DNA of 24,750 nucleotides. Source: an uncultured Leptotrichia sp. (GTDB taxonomy: Bacteria; Fusobacteriota; Fusobacteriia; Fusobacteriales; Leptotrichiaceae). The notes below the pieces were generated by a model. That model searched no databases. It was given only the letters and a program-made list of their open reading frames with translations, and was not told where the DNA came from. Positions 15,231 through 22,318 of the stretch are shown one piece after another (within the stretch, counting starts at the first letter, position 1; each line of letters starts with the position of its first letter). The stretch is taken from positions 1 to 24,750 of the forward strand of contig CALIJH010000044.1 in NCBI GenBank assembly GCA_938017765.1. The letters are read 5' to 3'. The translations under genes were made by a program, and so were the position numbers.

Positions 15231-16292
15231 ATGGCTAAATTAGACGAAATCACAAGAGAATCTTGGATTTTAAGTACATTCCCCGAATGGGGAACATGGT
15301 TAAATGAAGAAATCGAAGAAACAAAAGTCGAGTCCGGAACAGTGGCAATGTGGTGGCTCGGAAATATGGGACTTTGGGTAAAAACAGAAGGAAATGCAAA
15401 TATTTGTATGGATTTATGGGTAGCAACAGGAAAAAGAACAGCAAAAAACAAATTAATGAAACCGAAACATCAACATCAGAGAGCAGTCGGATGTGTAGCA
15501 TTACAACCTAATCTTAGAACAACGCCTTGTGTCATAGACCCTTTTGCTATAAAAGACCTTGACGCCTTACTTGCGACACATTCTCATAGCGACCATATAG
15601 ACCAGAATGTGGCGGCAGCTGTTTTAAAAAATTGTCCTGAAGCAAAATTTGTGGGACCTAAAACTTGTACAGATATTTGGAGAAAATGGGGAGTTCCTGA
15701 AGAAAGACTTGTAACTTTAAGACCGGGAGATGAAGTAACAATCAAAGATGCAAAAATAAAAGCGTTGGAGTCTTTCGACAGAACGATGTTGCTTACAGTG
15801 GCTGAAGATGTGGTATTAAAAGATAAATTGCCTCCTGATATGGATGATATGGCAGTAAACTATTTAATCGAAACAAAGGCAGGAAATATATATAATGCAG
15901 GAGATTCTCACCATTCAAACTATTTTGTAAAACATGGAAATGAAAATAAAGTCGATGTGGCATTTGTAGGATATGGAGAAAATCCGAGAGGAATGACCGA
16001 TAAACTGACTTCATCAGATGTGTTGAGAGTGGCTGAAGAACTGGAAACACAGGTAGTCATACCTTTACATCATGATATATGGTCCAATTTTATGGCTGAC
16101 CCTAAAGAAATAACTTTATTATGGAATTACAGAAAAGACAGAATGAAATATAAATTTAAACCTTATATATGGCAACCGGGAGGAAAATTTGTATTCCCTG
16201 ATAACAAAGACGATATGGAATATATGTATCCGAGAGGATTTGAAGATGCATTTGAAATAGAACCTGATTTACCGTTTAAATCATTCTTATAA
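15231..16292 (+). CDS. ulaG: L-ascorbate-6-phosphate lactonase (UlaG)
   Basis: A metallo-beta-lactamase-fold hydrolase of 353 residues (E. coli UlaG has 354). It opens the lactone of L-ascorbate-6-phosphate to give 3-keto-L-gulonate-6-phosphate in the cytoplasm. The metal-binding motif HSHSDH is at 117-122; 'NAGDSHHSNYF' and 'VIPLHHDIWSNF' supply further metal and phosphate ligands. The N-terminal 'ESWILSTFPEWGTWLNEEIE' block is characteristic of the family. AGGAGG precedes the ATG. In E. coli ulaG is divergent from ulaABCDEF; here it is the first gene of a co-directional operon. The gap to ulaA (205 bp) carries an 8-bp tandem repeat. Confidence 0.96.
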   Translation: MAKLDEITRESWILSTFPEWGTWLNEEIEETKVESGTVAMWWLGNMGLWVKTEGNANICMDLWVATGKRTAKNKLMKPKHQHQRAVGCVALQPNLRTTPCVIDPFAIKDLDALLATHSHSDHIDQNVAAAVLKNCPEAKFVGPKTCTDIWRKWGVPEERLVTLRPGDEVTIKDAKIKALESFDRTMLLTVAEDVVLKDKLPPDMDDMAVNYLIETKAGNIYNAGDSHHSNYFVKHGNENKVDVAFVGYGENPRGMTDKLTSSDVLRVAEELETQVVIPLHHDIWSNFMADPKEITLLWNYRKDRMKYKFKPYIWQPGGKFVFPDNKDDMEYMYPRGFEDAFEIEPDLPFKSFL

Positions 16293-16379
16293 GAGAAATA
16301 ACTAATAAAGTAGCTATAATGAGTAGATTTTAGCAAAATGAATGAATAAGTTTGAGAAAATAAATAAATGCTTTGAAAA

Positions 16380-16459
16380 GACGAAAAGACGAAAAGACGA
16401 ATAGACGAAAAGATGAAAAGACGAAAAGATGAAAAGACGAAAAGATAAAAAGACGAATA
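16380..16459 (+). repeat. 8-bp tandem repeat, ten units, between ulaG and ulaA
   Basis: Ten head-to-tail units of GACGAAAA or one- to two-base variants (GACGAATA, GATGAAAA, GATAAAAA) fill 16380-16459 exactly. Five units are identical. The array ends 38 bp before the ulaA start and is pure or nearly pure purine on the + strand. Slippage would change the ulaG-ulaA spacing but no reading frame. Apparent reading through it on the minus strand is an artefact of the repeat. Confidence 0.9.
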
Positions 16460-16497
16460 AATAATGAATAATTAAATAATTTAAAAGGAGAAAAATC

Positions 16498-18015
16498 ATG
16501 AATGTTTTAATGGGAATTGGAACATGGTTTGGACAAAATATTTTGACTAAACCTGAATTTTTTGTAGGCTTGTTAGTTTTTGTGGGTTATCTGTTTTTAG
16601 GGAAAAAAGTGTATGAAGCAGTCGGCGGTTTTATTAAAGCAACTGTAGGATATATGATATTGAATGTTGGTGCGGGCGGACTGGTAACAACATTCAGACC
16701 GATACTGGCAGCATTAAAAACTAAATTTGAACTGAAAGCGGCAGTTATAGACCCTTATTTTGGGTTACAGGCTGTAGATGATGCAATCAAAGGTCTTATT
16801 GAGCAGGATCCTTCAAAATCGAATTTGGCGGCTTCAGTTATGATGGCACTGTTAATAGGGTTTATCATAAATATAGTATTAGTATTATTCAGAAAGATTA
16901 CGAAAGTAAGAACTTTATTCATAACAGGGCATATTATGCAGCAGCAGGCTTCTACCGCAGCATGGATGATATTCTTCTTATTTCCTCAGTTTCAGAATAT
17001 ACAAGGAGTAATATTAGTAGGAATTTTTGCGGGAATATATTGGGCAGTAGGGTCAAACCTTTCAGTGGAACCTACTCAGAGATTAACTGAAAATGCAGGA
17101 TTTGCCATAGGACATCAACAAATGTTTGCAATATGGGTAGCTGATAAACTTGCACCGAAAATAGGAAATCCGAAAAAAAAGCTGGATGACCTGAAATTGC
17201 CTAAATGGCTTTCAATGCTACATGATGATATTATTGCAACGGGTCTGATAATGATAATATTTTTCGGAATAATAATGTGGGTATTAGGACCTGAGTTCTT
17301 TACTGCAAAATTTGATAAATGTACAGTTGCAAACGGAGTACAGACTTGTCCGATTATAAATCCTAACGGAGTGGCAGCGGGAGCATTTGACCCGAAAAAG
17401 CTTTCATTCCCTACTTATATCGTTTCTACGACATTATTGTTTGCAGTGTACTTGACAATATTGAAAACAGGAGTTAGAATGTTTGTATCTGAATTGACTT
17501 TATCATTCCAAGGAATTTCAAACAAAATATTACCGGGGTCATTACCGGCAGTTGACTGTGCGGCTTCTTACGGTTTTGGTTCACCAAGTGCGGTATTATT
17601 CGGATTTTTAGTAGGAACAATAGCTCAGTTTATTTCAATAGCGGGATTACTTATATTTAAATCGCCTGTATTTATTATAACAGGGTTTGTACCTGTATTC
17701 TTTGATAATGCGACAATAGCGGTGTATGCCGACAAGCGGGGAGGAGCGAGAGCAGCATTTATATTGTCTGCTGTATCAGGAGTATTACAGGTGTTGTGCG
17801 GAGCAGTGGCAGTGGCTTTATTCCAGTTGAAAGGCGGATGGCATGGAAATATAGACCAAAGTACAATATGGCTGGCTGAAGGCTTTGTAATGAAATATTT
17901 AGGAGTAATCGGATATGTACTGGTAATCATTGTAATGCTGTTAATTCCTCAACTTCAATATATAAAATCCAAAAATAAGGAGCAGTATTACGAAGGGACT
18001 GTTGATTTAGAGTAA
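16498..18015 (+). CDS. ulaA: PTS L-ascorbate transporter subunit IIC (UlaA)
   Basis: The membrane channel of the ascorbate phosphotransferase system, which imports L-ascorbate as UlaB phosphorylates it. It has about eleven hydrophobic segments. Conserved blocks include 'GYMILNVGAGGLVTTFRPI' (51-69), 'FAIGHQQMF' (202-210) and 'LPGSLPAVDCAASYGFGSP' (345-363), all typical of UlaA/SgaT. At 505 residues it is longer than E. coli UlaA (465). Much of the excess is a loop at about 268-302 with two cysteines (Cys275, Cys284) nine residues apart, after the segment ending 'IIMWVLGPEFF'. AAAAGGAG precedes the ATG. ulaB follows within 40 bp. Confidence 0.95.
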   Translation: MNVLMGIGTWFGQNILTKPEFFVGLLVFVGYLFLGKKVYEAVGGFIKATVGYMILNVGAGGLVTTFRPILAALKTKFELKAAVIDPYFGLQAVDDAIKGLIEQDPSKSNLAASVMMALLIGFIINIVLVLFRKITKVRTLFITGHIMQQQASTAAWMIFFLFPQFQNIQGVILVGIFAGIYWAVGSNLSVEPTQRLTENAGFAIGHQQMFAIWVADKLAPKIGNPKKKLDDLKLPKWLSMLHDDIIATGLIMIIFFGIIMWVLGPEFFTAKFDKCTVANGVQTCPIINPNGVAAGAFDPKKLSFPTYIVSTTLLFAVYLTILKTGVRMFVSELTLSFQGISNKILPGSLPAVDCAASYGFGSPSAVLFGFLVGTIAQFISIAGLLIFKSPVFIITGFVPVFFDNATIAVYADKRGGARAAFILSAVSGVLQVLCGAVAVALFQLKGGWHGNIDQSTIWLAEGFVMKYLGVIGYVLVIIVMLLIPQLQYIKSKNKEQYYEGTVDLE

Positions 18016-18051
18016 AATTAAAATGAAAAATGAGAGAAGGATGTGATTTTG

Positions 18052-18333
18052 ATGCTTAAAGTATTGGCAGTATGTGGAAGCGGAATGGGAACAAGTATGA
18101 TTATGAAAATGAAAGTGTCGCAAGTACTGAAAAAACTGAATGTTGATGCGGATGTAAATTCATGCAGTTTAGGAGAAGCAAAATCAGGATTGTCAAATTA
18201 TGATTTAGTCTTGGCTTCAACACATATAATTAACGACCTGAAAGGTGGACCTAATACTAAAATGGTCGGACTTTTGAATTTGCTTGATGCAAATGAACTG
18301 GAAACAAAATTAAAAGAAGTAGGAATTGGGTAA
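18052..18333 (+). CDS. ulaB: PTS ascorbate-specific subunit IIB (UlaB)
   Basis: A small cytoplasmic phosphocarrier of 93 residues that takes phosphate from UlaC and gives it to ascorbate entering through UlaA. The phospho-cysteine is Cys8 in 'VCGSGMGTS', the standard IIB loop. I prefer ATG 18052; the upstream in-frame GTG at 18043 lies only 2 nt from AGAAGG, while the ATG lies 11 nt from it, so an intermediate TTG at 18049 cannot be excluded. Family N-termini begin at the Met-Leu-Lys-Val equivalent. ulaC starts 27 bp downstream. Confidence 0.93.
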   Translation: MLKVLAVCGSGMGTSMIMKMKVSQVLKKLNVDADVNSCSLGEAKSGLSNYDLVLASTHIINDLKGGPNTKMVGLLNLLDANELETKLKEVGIG

Positions 18334-18360
18334 GAAAAAATAAAAACTTGGAGGATAAAA

Positions 18361-18804
18361 ATGACTTTACTTGATTCATTGAAAGAAAATAATTCCGTTA
18401 TACTGAAAAAAGAAGCAGAAACATGGGAAGAAGCTATCAAAGTTTGTATGCAACCTCTTTTAGATAAAGGAACGATAGAGCAGGAATATGTTGATGCAAT
18501 TATAGAGAGAACTAAAGAGCTGGGACCTTTCTATATATTGGCACCGGGTCTTGCAATGCCTCATGAAAGACCTGAAAAAGGTGTAAATAAAGACTGTTTT
18601 AGTTTTGTTACATTGAAAGAACCTGTTACTTTTCCTGACGGTCAGGAAGTGGATATATTAATAGGGCTGGCAGCAACAAGTACAGATATACATAATGGAG
18701 AAGCTATTCCTCAAATAGTTACGTTATTTGACGATGAAGATGCATTTGATAAAATAAGAGCTGCACAAACAAATGAAGATATTTATAAAATAATGGAAAG
18801 ATAG
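18361..18804 (+). CDS. ulaC: PTS ascorbate-specific subunit IIA (UlaC)
   Basis: A 147-residue mannitol/fructose-type IIA protein that receives phosphate from HPr and passes it to UlaB. The phospho-histidine is His68 in 'PGLAMPHERPEKGV'; the surrounding 'GPFYILAPG' block is typical of UlaC and related IIA proteins. Length is close to E. coli UlaC (154). CTTGGAGG precedes the ATG. It closes the transport half of the operon; 344 bp of non-coding DNA with a GC-rich hairpin separate it from the catabolic half. Confidence 0.94.
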   Translation: MTLLDSLKENNSVILKKEAETWEEAIKVCMQPLLDKGTIEQEYVDAIIERTKELGPFYILAPGLAMPHERPEKGVNKDCFSFVTLKEPVTFPDGQEVDILIGLAATSTDIHNGEAIPQIVTLFDDEDAFDKIRAAQTNEDIYKIMER

Positions 18805-19148
18805 AAAAGACAAGGTAATGGAAAGACAAAAAAGACAAAGAGATAAAGATATAAAATAGAAATATAGAAAAATTGGGAATACTTAAGCTTCGTGCCGGCA
18901 AAAAACCGGCACAAAGTCTTTATGAATAAAAGCTGTCCGAATAAAAAGGTATCTAAGAAAATAAATAAAAGTATTTATTTGATTTTAAGAAAATGAAAAT
19001 TTCTCTAAAAGGCTTATAGGAAAAGATTTCTAATGTTTTTGGCATTCTAAAACTTTAAAGAATTCTTAAATATTATTTTTTATCAGGATAGTTTAAATTA
19101 TAAGGTAAAAAAGGAAAAATGAAAATTTAAAAAATAGGAGGAAAAATT
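18805..19148. other. Non-coding gap between transport and catabolic halves of the ula operon
   Basis: This 344-bp region has no credible ORF. It begins with purine-rich near-repeats (GACAAAAAA, GACAAAGA, GATAAAGA, 18810-18860) that resemble a decayed version of the array before ulaA, then a strong GC-rich hairpin at 18887-18917, then AT-rich DNA. No clear promoter was found ahead of ulaD. Confidence 0.6.
18887..18917 (+). promoter_or_regulatory. GC-rich hairpin between ulaC and ulaD
   Basis: GTGCCGG (18892-18898) pairs perfectly with CCGGCAC (18906-18912) around the loop CAAAAAA. The stem extends past one C-A mismatch through CTT/AAG. There is no proper T-run afterwards, so it looks more like an mRNA-stabilising or processing stem than a full terminator. 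The GC content is far above the surroundings. Confidence 0.65.
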
Positions 19149-19811
19149 ATGGCGAGACCTTTATTACAGGTAGCTCTTGACCATTCGGATTTAAAGGGGG
19201 CAATTAAAGCAGCAGTATCAGTAGGAAATGAAGTGGACGTTATAGAAGCCGGAACAGTATGCCTGTTACAGGTAGGAAGCGAACTTGTAGAAGTTTTAAG
19301 AAATCTTTTTCCTGAAAAAATAATTGTTGCAGATACTAAATGTGCAGATGCAGGAGGAACAGTTGCAAAAAATAATGCAGTAAAAGGAGCCGACTGGATG
19401 ACATGTATATGTTCTGCGACTATCCCTACAATGAAAGCAGCTTTGAAAGCAATAAAGGAAGTACGTGGAGATAGAGGAGAAATTCAGGTGGAACTCTATG
19501 GCGACTGGACTTATGAACAGGCAAAACAGTGGCTTGAGGCAGGTATAAATCAGGCTATATATCATCAGAGCCGTGATGCTCTTTTGGCTGGAGAAACTTG
19601 GGGAGAGAAAGATTTGAATAAAGTTAAAAAACTTATAGAAATGGGCTTCCGTGTATCTGTAACAGGCGGATTAAGTACAGAAACTCTGAAACTGTTTAAA
19701 GGTGTAGACGTATTTACATTTATTGCAGGGCGTGGAATTACTGAAGCCGAAAATCCTGCACAGGCAGCAAGAGAGTTTAAGGAAGAAATTGCTAAATACT
19801 GGAAAGAATAA
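19149..19811 (+). CDS. ulaD: 3-keto-L-gulonate-6-phosphate decarboxylase (UlaD)
   Basis: A 220-residue enzyme of the orotidine-monophosphate decarboxylase superfamily. It converts 3-keto-L-gulonate-6-phosphate to L-xylulose-5-phosphate and CO2. Active-site residues line up with E. coli UlaD: Asp11 ('ALDHSD'), Glu33 ('VIEAGT'), Asp62, Lys64 and Asp67 ('ADTKCADAG'). 'VTGGLS' and 'FIAGRGIT' near the C-terminus form the phosphate-binding site. UlaD has close relatives in formaldehyde fixation (hexulose-phosphate synthase), but the operon settles the role. AGGAGG precedes the ATG. Confidence 0.95.
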   Translation: MARPLLQVALDHSDLKGAIKAAVSVGNEVDVIEAGTVCLLQVGSELVEVLRNLFPEKIIVADTKCADAGGTVAKNNAVKGADWMTCICSATIPTMKAALKAIKEVRGDRGEIQVELYGDWTYEQAKQWLEAGINQAIYHQSRDALLAGETWGEKDLNKVKKLIEMGFRVSVTGGLSTETLKLFKGVDVFTFIAGRGITEAENPAQAAREFKEEIAKYWKE

Positions 19812-20004
19812 GTAAATTAAAGAGTAAATAAACAGAAAGATAAATAAACTAATTTTTGAAAATAGTCAGATAAAATAGTCAAATATAGCCGAAATATTAT
19901 ATTAATAAAAAATATAGAAGTGTATTAGATATACATGAAAACAATCAGATATAGTGATATATTATACTAACAGAAAAGAAATTATAATAAAAACGAGGTT
20001 GGCA

Positions 20005-20880
20005 ATGAGAGACTTAAATAAAATCAATATAGGAATATATGAAAAAGCTCTTCCGAAAGATATTGATTGGATAGACAGAATAAGACTTGTAAAAGAATGC
20101 GGATATGATTTTGTGGAAATATCTGTGGATGAAACTGATGAAAGACTTGCAAGGCTTGACTGGTCAGATGAAGAGATTAACAGAATACATACAGAGCTTG
20201 TCAATACAGGAGTGAGAATACCCTCAATGTGTTTTAGCGGACATAGAAGATTTCCTATGGGAAGTATGGATGAAAGAACAAGAGAAAAATCAATGGAACT
20301 GATGAAGAAAGCCATTATTTTTGCCGATAAGCTGGGAATAAGAGTAATACAGCTTGCAGGATATGATGTTTATTATGAAGAGGGCAACGAACAGACGAAA
20401 AAATATTTTATAGAAAATCTGAAAAAAGCTGTAGAATGGGCTGCCTCAATGGAAGTAACATTAGCTATTGAAATAATGGATCATCCTTTTATAAATTCGA
20501 TTACAAAATATATGGAATTTTCTGAAATAATAAATTCACCATGGCTGAAAGTCTATCCTGATGTAGGAAATTTGACTGCATGGCCTACAAATAACACATT
20601 ATCGGAACTGGAACTGGGAATAAAACAGGGAGAAATAGTAGCAATACATTTAAAAGATACATTGGCAGTTACTGATACTTTCCCCGGAAAATTTAAGGAG
20701 GTACCTTTTGGAAACGGTTGCGTCGATTTTCCTAAAGTATTTGCTAAATTAAAAGAATTAAACTATAAAGGACCGTTCTTAATAGAAATGTGGACTGAAA
20801 AATCTGATGATCCTATTGAAGAAGTAAAGAAAGCAAAACAATGGATACTTGATAAAATGAAAGAAGGAGGATTTATCTAA
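20005..20880 (+). CDS. ulaE: L-xylulose-5-phosphate 3-epimerase (UlaE)
   Basis: A TIM-barrel sugar-phosphate epimerase of 291 residues (E. coli UlaE has 284) that converts L-xylulose-5-phosphate to L-ribulose-5-phosphate. 'GIYEKALP' near the start, 'DFVEISVDETDERLARLDW' and 'SGHRRFPMGS' are near-diagnostic. Metal-site residues are visible in 'LAIEIMDHP', 'YPDVGNLTAW', 'AIHLKDT' and 'LIEMW'. An in-frame ATG at 19954 would add 17 residues without family support; I choose ATG 20005, which has GAGG about 8 nt upstream. Its stop overlaps the ulaF start by one base (TAATG), so the two are translationally coupled. Confidence 0.95.
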   Translation: MRDLNKINIGIYEKALPKDIDWIDRIRLVKECGYDFVEISVDETDERLARLDWSDEEINRIHTELVNTGVRIPSMCFSGHRRFPMGSMDERTREKSMELMKKAIIFADKLGIRVIQLAGYDVYYEEGNEQTKKYFIENLKKAVEWAASMEVTLAIEIMDHPFINSITKYMEFSEIINSPWLKVYPDVGNLTAWPTNNTLSELELGIKQGEIVAIHLKDTLAVTDTFPGKFKEVPFGNGCVDFPKVFAKLKELNYKGPFLIEMWTEKSDDPIEEVKKAKQWILDKMKEGGFI

Positions 20881-21581
20881 TGCTTGAAAAACTGAAAGAG
20901 GAAGTATATAAGGCAAATATTGAATTGCCTGCCAAAGGACTTGTGCTGTTTACTTGGGGAAATGTGAGTGCCATAGACAGAGAAAAAAATTTGGTAGTCA
21001 TAAAGCCGAGCGGAGTGGAATACGACAAACTAAAACCTGAAGATATGGTAGTCGTAAATTTGGACGGAAAAGTAGTCGAGGGAAATCTGAATCCTTCTTC
21101 GGATACTCCTACACATATTGAATTATATAAAAAATTTCCTGAAACAGGAGGAATAGTACATACTCATTCTACAAATGCGACAATATGGGCACAAAGCGGA
21201 AGGGATATTCCTGCTTACGGGACAACTCACGGAGATTATTTTTACGGGGCTATTCCATGTACAAGAAAAATGACTCCCGAAGAAATTGCGGGAGAATATG
21301 AAAAAGAAACAGGAACGGTAATTATAGAGACTTTTGAAAAAAGAAATATAAATCCTAAATTTGTTCCTGCCGTTATAGTTCATAGCCATGGACCTTTTAC
21401 ATGGGGAAAAGATGCAGCTGAAGCTGTCCATAATTCAATTGTGCTGGAAGAGCTTGCAAAAATGGCTATGTTTACGGAACAGGTAAACAAAGATGTAAAA
21501 CCTATGCAACAGGAGCTTCTTGACAAACATTTCCTAAGAAAACATGGAGAAAATGCCTACTACGGACAAAAGAAAAAATAA
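20880..21581 (+). CDS. ulaF: L-ribulose-5-phosphate 4-epimerase (UlaF)
   Basis: A class II aldolase-fold, metal-dependent epimerase of 233 residues that makes D-xylulose-5-phosphate and so joins ascorbate catabolism to the pentose phosphate pathway. Predicted zinc ligands His94 and His96 ('GIVHTHS') and a third His in 'IVHSHGPFTWG' (168/170) match the AraD/UlaF family, as do 'FTWGNVSA' (24-31), 'KPSGV' (42-46) and 'THGDYF' (116-121). AraD, UlaF and SgbE cannot be separated by sequence inspection alone; the operon assigns it to ascorbate. AAAGAAGGAGG lies just before the overlapping ATG. Confidence 0.94.
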   Translation: MLEKLKEEVYKANIELPAKGLVLFTWGNVSAIDREKNLVVIKPSGVEYDKLKPEDMVVVNLDGKVVEGNLNPSSDTPTHIELYKKFPETGGIVHTHSTNATIWAQSGRDIPAYGTTHGDYFYGAIPCTRKMTPEEIAGEYEKETGTVIIETFEKRNINPKFVPAVIVHSHGPFTWGKDAAEAVHNSIVLEELAKMAMFTEQVNKDVKPMQQELLDKHFLRKHGENAYYGQKKK

Positions 21582-21633
21582 AAATTTATAAAAATATAAG
21601 ATTATTATGTTTGCAGATTGTAAGGTGGATAAA

Positions 21634-22041
21634 ATGGATGAAAAGCAAGATATAAAGACAAATCCCAACCTTGTTGTTGCATTGGGGTATTACATTAAAA
21701 ATAAAAGATTACAAAAAAATATAGGGTTGAGAGAAATGGCGGAACTGTTACAGATAAGTCCAGCTTATTTATCTAATTTGGAGTCAGGAAAGCACAGCAT
21801 GACGAATCCCCTTTTATTGAAAAAGATTTCTAAAGTTTTAAATATCGATCATCTAAAACTATTTAAGATAATAGGGTATACGGATAAGGATATGTCGGAT
21901 TTGAAAAAGGAAATAATGTCGGAGCTGATTAATGAAATATCCGATATAGAACTTGGAAAAATAATTGAAGAACTGATGAAAATGGAACCAGAGAAAGTTT
22001 TTCTTGTAAAACAGTATATAGAGTTACTGAATAAAAAATAG
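21634..22041 (+). CDS. XRE-family helix-turn-helix transcriptional regulator
   Basis: A 135-residue protein with a Cro/CI-type helix-turn-helix domain at about 15-75 ('LREMAELLQISPAYLSNLESGKHSM') and a C-terminal helical tail (about 80-135) that may serve in dimer formation. No sugar-binding domain is present. I choose ATG 21634, which has AAGGTGG 5-6 nt upstream; an in-frame ATG at 21607 has no ribosome site. It follows ulaF by 52 bp in the same direction and is probably in the operon, so it may regulate ula; this differs from E. coli, where the DeoR-type UlaR does so. The link is from position only. Confidence 0.8.
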   Translation: MDEKQDIKTNPNLVVALGYYIKNKRLQKNIGLREMAELLQISPAYLSNLESGKHSMTNPLLLKKISKVLNIDHLKLFKIIGYTDKDMSDLKKEIMSELINEISDIELGKIIEELMKMEPEKVFLVKQYIELLNKK

Positions 22042-22108
22042 AAATTTTATAATAAAAAATATAGTCAGAATACTGTCAAGATATAGGAAGTTTAAATTAA
22101 AAAGTATT

Positions 22109-22253
22109 AAATCAAAAAATAACATTTATATTTACTTGGCAAAATTTTACTCATAAAAAATGATCATTGCATTTTTTATTGTGAAATTTTGAAGAAATTT
22201 ATAAATGTTATTTTTTAGTTTTTTTCATAATTTTTAATGTTGTTTTTTGATTT
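22109..22253. repeat. Nested palindromic element between convergent xre and argS
   Basis: The left arm AAAAAATAACATTTATA (22114-22130) is a perfect 17-bp inverted match to 22200-22216. The overlapping left segment 22109-22126 also matches 22236-22253 inversely at 17 of 18 bases. Inside lies a third inverted repeat (22141-22162 with 22170-22190, near-perfect, loop ATCATTG). The inner hairpin has T-rich outer ends on both strands and could act as a bidirectional terminator. The nested, alternative pairing is more elaborate than a usual terminator and resembles a palindromic repeat unit. Confidence 0.65.
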
Positions 22254-22318
22254 GGACTGAACTATATTTTATATTATAAAGTTTTTATTTATAATATATT
22301 ATTCATATTACATTCTGT

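Noticed and set aside
16314..16499. 61-codon minus-strand hydrophobic ORF
   Set aside because: Its repetitive Phe/Leu/Ser sequence comes from the 8-bp tandem repeat and has no ribosome site.
19879..19976. Imperfect direct repeat upstream of ulaE (around 19879-19909 and 19945-19976)
   Set aside because: The match needs several gaps in very AT-rich DNA and cannot be told from chance by eye.
19954..20004. Longer ulaE start adding 17 residues
   Set aside because: The extension has no ribosome site and is not like family N-termini; ATG 20005 has GAGG at proper spacing.
22273..22295. Terminator of argS at ATTATAAA/TTTATAAT
   Set aside because: An all-A/T 8-bp stem without a U-tract in the argS direction; the larger palindrome at 22109-22253 is the better candidate.
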